Translations under genes and position numbers: made by a program
In this document: positions 38,901 to 44,975 of the stretch, piece after piece
How positions within the stretch are numbered: position 1 is the first letter of the stretch
Layout: each line of letters opens with the position of its first letter
Notes under the pieces: model-generated
What the model was told of the DNA's origin: nothing
Database searches by the model: none
Seen by the model: the letters and a program-made list of their open reading frames with translations, nothing else
From: Branchiostoma floridae
Taxonomy: Eukaryota; Chordata; Leptocardii; Amphioxiformes; Branchiostomatidae
Reading direction: 5' to 3'
Assembly (NCBI RefSeq): GCF_000003815.2
Contig: NC_049982.1
Location: forward strand, 22,853,835-22,917,834
Length of the DNA stretch: 64,000 nt

Positions 38901-41900
38901 CGTGCCGAAACATAGATCAGCGGTCCGCGTGGCCGTAATCGGCAGTGTTTTTGTACTAGCGGGACCGGAAATCGAGTGGCCGTGGCCGCGTTGGACAGGT
39001 GGCCGCTAAGCCTATTTCTTAATCATTACGAATCCAAGGGACCGACAAAAAGTGGCCACTATGGGCAGGTGGCCGTTATGCAAAGGTGGCCGCTAATACA
39101 GGTTTGACTGTAGTAGTGTTACAACTGGAGATACCGGTTAGGGTTGCATAGCTTAACTGGTGTTCAAGTCTAAGATACAGGCCCAGGGTTTCTGGTCCAC
39201 ACTTTTTAGCTCCGGACTTGAACCCTAGGGCAATTTGGCTGAATTTAGGTTTTCTCCCTGGTTTAAGTGGTATTTTGGCTTCCGTTGTTTTCTCATTAAT
39301 GAATTAAGAAGGAGTTACTGTTGTACTGAATATTGATAGCTGGGCATTAAAAAATTCTGAATATGATTTTTTTTTGTGGGGGGTGGAGGGGACCATATGG
39401 ACAATGCCATCAAGTTTTCTTGCCATTAACTTTTTTTCTTAGCAAAAATATAGAACTTTGATACATACCACTGCAATGAAACTGTGTTTTCATAATGACC
39501 ATTATGCATAATGACCAAAGCTACAAATGTACGTCTACACATATGCGTGAGACGACATGCAACAGCTCTCAGTGAGTTAAACTGGTTCAAAGTACATATA
39601 CACGAAATTGGGCCACCAGTACCTTTTCCTCTTGGACTGGTTCGTCAAGAAACATCATAACAATCCATTCATTTGTAGAATCGATGACAAAACAAAACTT
39701 TTTTTACTTAATCAAGCTGATACTCTTTTGAACCCAGTTATGATTGGTCTTGTGTGAGATCTCCACGTAGAAGCTGTATTGAGGTAGTACACACATGTAC
39801 TTCTCAGCCAGTTAGGTGCTGATGATTGAGAGCTATTCGGTGAAGTGAATTCTGAATGTGTACATCCTGTTCTGTGTTTCATCCACATGTACATTGATCA
39901 GTTTTGGGAGGTGAAGGCTACAGTTGTATGCATGTATGAGGCCCAGGGAGCAAAGTCTTTCAAAATCTGTATCTCAGACAGTATACTGTAATTCCTGATT
40001 TTTTCACGTCTGTACTTTTATGTTCATGGTTTTTACTGTGACAACGGTAACGTGAACTTATCATTACAGATAACAAATACATGTAATTCACGTACTTTTT
40101 TTTATGTGCACCTGCTGCCATTGTGAACATTTAGTTCAGAGAACAAGTTAAATTTTCTCAGACCGTGAAAGTTTGGTACCGAGAAGACAAATGAAAGTGA
40201 ATTACAGTATCCTTCCCTCCAATCAGTCTGACAACTTCTTAATCGTTAGCAGAGGAAGGAAAACACTGTGTGTGATGAGGCAGTGGTGATCAATGTTAGG
40301 AAGAGGGAAAAGGAGCTAAATGAGTGTGTCTAACTGCTTGGTGACGTAAATTGGTAGTACACCAAAGGGTGGGGTGTGTTCAGGTTATCGACTTTCTCTT
40401 TTCAACTGGAGTTAATTGTAAACACAGTGACCAATCGGGCAGGAGTAATGAATTTAACAATTTGAGAGAGAGGTGAAAAATGAGGTCATTGAAGAATGTA
40501 ATGATGATGTCTTCGTACAATTAAGGATTGATTCTAATTGTAGACCGAACTTACCCTCTTGAATCATAAGGAATGAAGGAAAATATTGCAGGCCATCCTT
40601 AAATTTAAAAGAGAGTTTTCTTCAGCTGGATGTTATCCTTATTCATTGCCCTATCAGCAATGAAATTCTGACTGATGAAATTCCACATGTCGGGACCTTA
40701 ATCACAGACTTTTACATTTCATGGAAGGGAAACACCGGAGCGAAAAGAATGATATAAAATGTATCAAAATACACAAAATGTCAAAATAAGATTCGTGGGC
40801 ATGATTTATGTATATTTCTAGGTATACATTGTAATTTTTTGTTTCTTAAAACATCCTGGCCGGGCCCCGGTTTTGAAATGTGACTTAAACCTAAGGCTAG
40901 AGTATGTGAAGGTATTACTAGGCATTATGTATTTGCTTACAAATGTTTCCTTTCAAGTGTTCTGTGCATTATATGATCAACATTATTCTACTTACATGTA
41001 CATGTAGTTCCTGCTTCCTATTAAGTACATTAAGATCATTATATCTTAGGCAGTAAACTTGGTGATATTGGACTGCACAACAATTTCCCATTCACATTGC
41101 ATCCGTTACAATTGTTTGTGTGAAAGTTGGTTCTGTTGTACTGGGCCCTGCAGGGAATAATTCACATGCAGTCGGGTGCCTTCATCTTATCTACATGACT
41201 TGTTCATGACCATAACCATAGACCATAACCAAGGTTTTGACCTTGCCTAAAGGCTTTCCTCTCTATTGCGGGGGCATATCAGGCCATGAGTGGGGCTTTC
41301 TTGACTGGCCTTTGTCCGTAGATCTCCATAAGCCCTCCAAAGTGCAGATCCATTCAAGCCACACGTTGAATCCATCATGATACACACAGCAATCTTACAC
41401 AGGATGAGAAGGAGTATAGCAGTTTTCATGCTCCAGTCTTCAGCAATTACAGTTGGATTTAGTGCAATAGACATGGCAATGGTTGAGGGATGTGATGCAA
41501 TTAAAAGCTAATTCAGAGCTTAAGCAAGTCTTGATTTGATATCAATCTTGATTTGCCACCAATCTTGAGGTCGTACCAACTGTAAATTAAAGACGTTCTT
41601 GAATAAAAGCCAAAGCTGTCTACATAGAAATTGAAGGATTAAAGGTGGATTAAAAGATACCACAACATGTTTGGATCCGTATCCCTTTGACTCTTTTTTG
41701 AAAGGGGTGTTGAATTGGGAATTTTTGCATTTTTGTTTCTGCAAGCAAATCTCACAAGAACATCATAAAGGGAATTTTTTTTTAAATAATGCACATTTTT
41801 TATGTTGTACCTAACGATTACTAAGAATGATTGCTTTTTGAGCCTCTTTTCTCTGTTAACAAGATAATTCATTTGAATGCCTTTTTACTGGTATTGATAG

Positions 41901-43055
41901 TTTCTATCATCAAATTTACATTGCCATTACATTGTACTTACTGTCTAGAATAATATAATTTTTATGCTTAGAACCTTTGTATGGTCAAAGAAGATTTTTC
42001 CATCAAAGGCCATGTTGCTGGTATTGGTAGTTTCTATCATCAAATTTACAGTGCCATTATTAATTACTAGATTACGATTTATGTTTCAGATTGTTTCAGA
42101 TGTAATGAACCATGCTTTCTGTATTTCCCTTTTTAGCGGGAGGAAAAGGAATCCACAGGCCACTTAATAAAGCAGGAGGCAGTTTGGGGGAGGAATACAA
42201 AGCCAAGGTAGGGCTGCACTCATACTAGGGTCTTCCAACTTCTACATTGAGCTGTGCAGTATTAACATGATATGTACAAAAATGTAATGAGAAGTGACTC
42301 AATGAATAGTGAATTTGCACATCCATCCTTTCCATTACATTCTTTATTGTGTGAGAAATAAAACAAATGGTTTATATATGATGCTCTCTACTAATTCATT
42401 ATGCTTTCTTTTATGATATAGGATTTAGGACATTTCAATAATTTGTGGTAACATAACATAATTTTGATTAACTGCATGATCAGGTCACTGGTTTATGAAG
42501 TTGACACTGTAGTAAAATGTGTACAACCTAATTATAACAGCATGGTGTTTGGTTTTGCAGAAGGCAGGTGGTGATATAAAGAAGAAAGGACAACCGGACC
42601 CATATGCCTATGTACAACTCAACCCACAGTATCTCAACAAAAGGTGAGGAAAATCTCTCTTGGTCTTTGCAAACTCATACTGTAGAATCATTTTTTACTT
42701 CTGCAATGTGAAGTAGGCAGTACTTACTTTACTTTACTTTATCCTTCCGCTTATGCCTGGGGGGGGGGGGCGTCGCGGGGAGATGTAAACATCTGTAGAA
42801 GTAGGCAGTAGCATGTCATTTTCCCATTTGTAGCACCCCACTGCACAACACAACTGAGGGTTTAACCCTGTAATCCCTTGTTGTGAGATGCTCCCCAAGC
42901 TTACTGTGTTTTAAATCCCCAACAGAAAACGTCAGAAGAGGCAAGGTCAGTTCAAGGGCATGGTGCGTGCTGCGCAGAGGGGAGCTGAGAAGGGAGGGAG
43001 GGCGCAGAACACCATGAGGAGGAAAATGAAAACAAACAAGAAACACAAGAAGTGA
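11902..43055 (+). CDS. RRP12: RRP12-like protein, ribosomal RNA processing 12 homolog
   Basis: 32 exons: 11902-12034, 13947-14164, 14631-14714, 16002-16078, 16618-16723, 17548-17664, 18094-18232, 18739-18866, 19324-19416, 19930-20021, 20526-20637, 21580-21680, 22100-22178, 22722-22900, 23261-23385, 23834-23949, 24184-24295, 24665-24813, 26925-27086, 27576-27734, 29257-29337, 29801-29912, 30475-30582, 32178-32335, 33734-33825, 34199-34363, 35411-35592, 36693-36830, 37859-37990, 42137-42207, 42561-42643, 42926-43055. All phases agree; 3933 nt, 1310 residues (human about 1297). RRP12 is a nucleolar/nuclear HEAT-repeat protein needed for pre-rRNA processing and export of both ribosomal subunits. 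Strong matches to the vertebrate protein: [13 protein letters not shown] at the N-terminus, [15 protein letters not shown] (exon 3), [11 protein letters not shown] (7), [14 protein letters not shown] (15), [10 protein letters not shown] (24), and GIHRP plus QGQFKGMV at the basic C-terminus after acidic stretches (exons 26-29). Exon 27 has an apparent frame problem, and several introns hold tandem copies of exon edges (separate entries). Confidence 0.95.
12241..12257 (+). repeat. G-quadruplex-type G-run cluster in RRP12 intron 1
   Basis: Four GGG runs with loops T, T and TAT on the transcribed RNA sense, about 200 bp after the first exon, followed by further G-rich sequence. It fits the usual G4 pattern; folding is not tested. 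Confidence 0.55.
12351..13649. mobile_element. Non-autonomous TIR DNA element in RRP12 intron 1
   Basis: The ends ATATAGAGGGTCTGCATG (12351-12368) and CATGCAGACCCTCAATAT (13632-13649) are inverted with one mismatch in 18. Both subterminal regions carry tandem units of the type TAACGCTTAACGGTAAATTC (three near-identical on the left, several diverged on the right, same orientation). An internal block with GAAACGCCATTTCC is duplicated (about 12985-13050 and 13330-13400). No transposase frame. The middle is interrupted by the assembly gap, so its true length is unknown. Confidence 0.65.
12800..12899. other. Assembly gap (100 N)
   Basis: Exactly 100 undetermined bases, a conventional placeholder of unknown real size, about 100 bp after a poly-G run (12692-12705) inside a repetitive element. 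Confidence 0.99.
16160..16360 (+). mobile_element. LINE reverse-transcriptase ORF remnant (C-terminal end)
   Basis: One plus-strand frame near 16240-16350 reads [20 protein letters not shown] then [10 protein letters not shown] and a stop. This matches the well-known C-terminal signature of non-LTR retrotransposon ORF2 proteins (F-x-R-x-x-x-x-W-N-x-L-P ... S-x-x-x-F-K). Upstream the frame is not preserved, so this is a 5'-truncated, decayed copy. It lies in RRP12 intron 4. Confidence 0.65.
16690..17310 (+). repeat. 56-bp minisatellite copying the end of RRP12 exon 5 and its donor
   Basis: About 11 copies of a 56-bp unit, starting inside exon 5. Each copy contains the last codons of the exon (HSILRW) followed by GTTAGT, then CTCTTTTTACATGCTGTTATAC. 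Copies are 90-100 percent alike; the third carries GTAAGTAT instead of GTTAGTAC and a short insertion before it. No spacers, so not a CRISPR-like structure. Confidence 0.9.
18950..18980 (+). ncRNA. Second hammerhead-ribozyme-like core
   Basis: CTGACGA, then a stem-loop (AGACAG, loop TAGATG, CTATCT, one mismatch), then GAAAC. Same arrangement as at 10376-10408 but different sequence; position 7 of the hammerhead core is variable, so CTGACGA is allowed. Stems I and III are not resolved. RRP12 intron 8. Confidence 0.3.
20290..20457 (+). repeat. Dispersed repeat, copy related to 48566-48977
   Basis: Shares a long diverged stretch with 48830-48977, including AATCTGTTCATTTTCTA and TTTTTTCAGGTCCG in the same order and orientation. 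Only the right part is clear in this intronic copy. Confidence 0.6.
20667..21000. mobile_element. MITE, GGACAAGT...ACTTGTCC family (copy 1)
   Basis: Starts GGACAAGTCCACTAGCCCTA and ends ATAGGACAAGTGAATTTTAG...ACTTGTCC, with inverted GGACAAGT ends and several internal CGGGCAAGTG / CACTTGCCC pairs. A second copy of the same length and order lies at 29983-30300. No coding capacity. RRP12 intron 11. Confidence 0.7.
22338..22721 (+). repeat. Decayed tandem copies of the RRP12 exon 14 start and acceptor
   Basis: Before the real exon 14 (22722) lie about three diverged units of roughly 115 bp. The clearest, at 22515-22630 and 22630-22745, contain CTCTGTACCTGAAGGTG followed by TTAGGAAAGCATTGCC and GCCTGATGCAG, the same as the real acceptor plus the first codons ([11 protein letters not shown]), but with substitutions and stops. 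They are unlikely to be used as exons. Confidence 0.75.
24879..26443. mobile_element. TIR DNA transposon, TA-flanked, non-autonomous (copy 1)
   Basis: Begins TA-CAGTGAAACCTGTCTATAG and ends CTAAGGCAGGTTTCACTG-TA: inverted ends of about 25 bp starting CAGT and flanked by TA, as in the Tc1/mariner (pogo-like) group. Subterminal motifs of the type GGTGGCCCCTAT / GTGACCCCTA are repeated at both ends. It is 1565 bp without a transposase-like frame. Homologous to 38206-39110. RRP12 intron 18. Confidence 0.8.
26446..26680 (+). repeat. SINE-like element interrupted by the upstream TIR element
   Basis: A canonical B box GGTTCGAATCC at 26468-26478 follows directly after the TIR element end; the matching head GTGGCAAGGTTGCCTTG is found just before the TIR element starts (about 24852-24875). 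Joining the two flanks at TA gives a tRNA-like head, so the transposon apparently jumped into an existing SINE. Confidence 0.45.
27855..28060. repeat. Cluster of GTTGCAC/GTGCAAC motifs
   Basis: At least eight copies of GTTGCAC or its complement in about 200 bp, including the 17-bp palindrome GTTGCACAGTGTGCAAC near 27865 and a second version near 28000. It may be a decayed foldback element in RRP12 intron 20. Confidence 0.5.
28230..28695. mobile_element. MITE with GCATTGCCGCG ends
   Basis: The left end carries GCATTGCCGC-GCCA-GCGGCAATGC, a perfect 10-bp hairpin (28230-28253); the right end near 28685-28695 is the inverse CGCGGCAATGC. The interior is non-coding. RRP12 intron 20. Confidence 0.55.
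29983..30300. mobile_element. MITE, AACAAGTCC...ACTTGTC family (copy 2)
   Basis: Collinear with 20667-21000 across its whole length, including ACTAGCCCTATAGTCCCGGG, CATTGAGTGAGATTTT and the closing GATAGGACAAGT...TTTTAGAAAACTTGTC. Same orientation. RRP12 intron 22. Confidence 0.7.
30565..30870 (+). repeat. Minisatellite copying the end of RRP12 exon 23 and its donor
   Basis: Roughly six diverged units of about 40-45 bp, each with a version of CTCATGTACGAGTTTAAAG (the last codons of exon 23, LMYEFK) followed by GTAAAGTTAGCCTCCCATTC. Some donors are kept (GTAAAG near 30685), others are broken (TTAAAG near 30642). Confidence 0.8.
32256..32753 (+). repeat. Direct duplication, copy A (includes end of RRP12 exon 24)
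   Basis: This 498-bp block recurs almost unchanged at 33061-33558, offset 805 bp. It starts inside exon 24 ([20 protein letters not shown]...), includes the exon donor at 32336 and ends after a TC-rich microsatellite (about 32712-32735). Confidence 0.9.
32755..33060 (+). repeat. 46-bp minisatellite copying the end of exon 24 and its donor
   Basis: About seven tandem units, each with ACATCACACTGGCACAGCAT, a version of the exon's last codons, and GTAAGTCATGAC. Every unit keeps a full GTAAGT donor. A long minus-strand open frame here is a by-product of the repetition. Confidence 0.9.
33061..33558 (+). pseudogene. Direct duplication, copy B, with duplicated 80-nt piece of exon 24
   Basis: Copy of 32256-32753. 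The first 80 nt repeat the 3' part of exon 24 with its donor at 33141, but without the exon's 5' half or its acceptor. It is therefore an exon fragment, not expected to be spliced as an exon. Confidence 0.8.
34690..35083 (+). mobile_element. Retroposon 3' tail
   Basis: Non-coding sequence ending in AATAAAGAAATAAAGAAATAAAG, the short tandem tail typical of CR1/L2-like LINEs and SINEs, preceded by a hairpin (GGAGGACAACTTG ... TTTTGTCCTCC). The left boundary is approximate. RRP12 intron 26. Confidence 0.5.
35411..35592 (+). CDS. RRP12: RRP12 exon 27, with apparent compensated frameshift
   Basis: The splice-consistent frame is open for all 60 codons: it begins [16 protein letters not shown] and ends GASKRIIA, both like vertebrate RRP12. 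Between about 35450 and 35571 that frame reads Arg/Gly/Leu-rich sequence unlike the family, whereas the frame shifted by two reads [17 protein letters not shown], close to the conserved AWLKEG...EPLNFLDP segment. Two opposite indels, real or from assembly, would explain this. The shifted frame has a stop at 35441 and runs into another after the next splice, so it cannot be used alone. Confidence 0.75.
35612..36465 (+). repeat. 33-34-bp minisatellite in RRP12 intron 27
   Basis: About 25 tandem units of the type TGCTGAAGGACCTTCCCTGT-ACCCCTGTCCTTAG with small variants. Each unit ends in a pyrimidine-rich stretch plus TTAG or TTGG, so most look like a splice acceptor. The real acceptor lies at 36691-36692. 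Confidence 0.95.
37605..37760 (+). repeat. tRNA-derived SINE-like element
   Basis: Head with GGCACAATAGTTAG (A-box-like) and AGGTTCAATACTGGCC (B-box-like) 40 bp later, followed by CCCTTAGGAAAGGCTCTTTA, a body shared in inverse orientation with the element near 51310. RRP12 intron 28. Confidence 0.55.
38206..39110. mobile_element. TIR DNA transposon, TA-flanked, non-autonomous (copy 2)
   Basis: Begins TA-CAGTCAAACCTGTCTATAG and ends TAATACAGGTTTGACTG-TA. Homologous to 24879-26443 but 905 bp long; where copy 1 has GTGACC/GGCCCC in its subterminal repeats, this copy has GGCCGC/GGCCAC. No transposase frame. RRP12 intron 29. Confidence 0.8.
39983..40210. mobile_element. Small MITE, ATACTGTAATTC...GAATTACAGTAT
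   Basis: Perfect 12-bp inverted ends with a further inner pair TTTTTTCACG / CGTGAAAG. 228 bp, non-coding, in RRP12 intron 29. Confidence 0.55.
41884..42060 (+). repeat. Direct repeat pair
   Basis: A segment of about 45 bp with GTTTCTATCATCAAATTTAC and GCCATTA occurs near 41886 and again near 42012, 126 bp apart, shortly before RRP12 exon 30. Confidence 0.6.
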
Positions 43056-44762
43056 TCATATTAGACAAAACACATTCTATTATTAATGATACTTCAAAAC
43101 ATTTATGTTACTTTGTTTAAGAAATGTTTGATATTCAAATTGCAACTGTTATGAATATTTGATACCTTCAAGTTCTTGTTTACTTATTGGTTTCTGTTGC
43201 ACAGGTTGTATAAGACTGTTAAAAAGGAGTGGATTTACATTTGTGTAGTATATAGTTATACATAAGTAAATCTATGTGTATCTTGCAGTCAAAGCAAGGC
43301 ACATTTTCGCATTGTTAATTCATTCAAGATACTAGTACATGTACATGTAGCTACTGTACAAGTAAGTGCAAGTACCTTTCAGGCATTTACATGCAGGTGT
43401 ACATGATGTAATGTATGTATTTCCTGCCTGCCACACATTTTGAGTAAAGCAACCCCCAAGCCGACATGTACTGTCTACGTCATGATTCGCAAAGTGGAAG
43501 GTTTCTAAATTAACCAGGCAATGATGGAAATATTATATCCTTTGTGGAGAGACTTTGAGGTGACAAAACCTCACTCCAGTTGATAATGTATATGTACAGG
43601 ATGCTAATTACATTACTGTCGACAAATGAAGAGTTTCAATTTTTTTTTTGTATAAGATGCTTTAGTGAACAATACCCACAAATAAAGGTAATTACCTGTA
43701 CTCAGACAGGCTATAACATGAACATGTATATAAGCTCTGCATACAAATGTATTACTCCAGTTCAGTGGCTTATCAGTGGTTCTCACTTTTTGGGGACCTC
43801 ATGTGATTCCTGGTCACACATTTTTTTGCAAAACTTAATATTATGTATTTTCTGCATGTGCATACACTTACACTTACAAGTCAACAGGTAGCCAAGGATC
43901 CAGAACCAAAACCTGCCAGTGATACTTCAATAGTTTTCAAAACTGCTAGTCTCTACTACCCACGAACTACTTACTAATACTGCATGATTATACATTTTAC
44001 GAAATGATAAATTATTCATTCATTAATAATCACCCTTATTTTTCTGGCGTACAGAATTAAATCTTTTAGTTGCAAATTGCAATCTTTTTTTTATTCCAGG
44101 TTGCATGTGGGCATTTCTATTCCTGCCTGGCGTTTGTTAGAGGTTAGAGCTACTTGAACAGGAGCAGCGCAGGTTACCAAATTCACTTGAACACTCCACT
44201 GCAGTCCATTTAAGCCACAACAAATGATTTTTAAGACCTTGGATAAAACAAACATTATTATGCTGATCTGGAGGATCAAAATAGAAAAAAAAATTAACTT
44301 AAAGGCAAAGCTTGTTTCATAAACTGGTAATATGTAGTAATTAGTATGTGATAAGTTATCCTCCTAGCCTTCTTTTTTTTTTAACTTGACCTCTTGCCAA
44401 TTTTTGTTTTGTTAAACAATGTCAGAGAGCCACGAAAATGACTGAGTATGCAGAGTTGCAGTTACTGTTGATAAAAAAGAAGGAAATTGAATAGGACACA
44501 TTTTTTATGCTTCTCTTTATCATAAGAACTGTTTCTGTTTTTAGTGTCTCTCTGCCAAATCGTATTACCTGGATGTCTAACATTCAACAGCAATTTCTCA
44601 ATCATCATTGATAATTTCAATCAATTTTTATAAATATCTCAATGGTCTTGAGATGATACAATTTCGCTGTCACACATTGGTTGCCCAATAGTACCCTTTC
44701 TGTGGAAGGTTGGATTCAATTGTTGTGTTTCCACATTTGCGTACAGAGAGTTTAGCCGAGAT
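43056..44762. other. Convergent 3' regions of RRP12 and the LRR gene
   Basis: No coding exon supported. Possible polyadenylation signals are AATAAA near 43680 (plus) and the reverse complement of TTTATT at 44090-44095 (minus); both are far from their stop codons, so the assignments are weak. Otherwise AT-rich unique sequence. Confidence 0.4.
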
Positions 44763-44975
44763 TCAGTCGGCCCTGTGCCATAAAAATAGATTTTCAGCAT
44801 TCACTGATGGCCGAGACTGAGCCTGTCCTGTTTGACCATGATAACTGGTCACTACAGCTGTGATATTTGTGTTGTACTCACTGATGGCCTGAGATTGGCC
44901 CTGCCCTGTCTGGTGATCATGACCACTAGCTACCACAGCAACCATCGTGGTGTTTGAGTTAGATTCATTGATGGC
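44763..44975 (-). pseudogene. In-frame tail remnant of the LRR receptor after its stop codon
   Basis: Directly after the TAA (44976-44978), the same frame continues for 70 codons to TGA and reads two more units of the tail repeat (VVASGHDHQTGQGQSQAIS and VVTSYHGQTGQAQSRPS). At the stop the context is GQS-stop-AI where a sibling unit has GQSQAI. So the tail was once longer, or it is reached by readthrough. It is not a separate gene. Confidence 0.75.
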
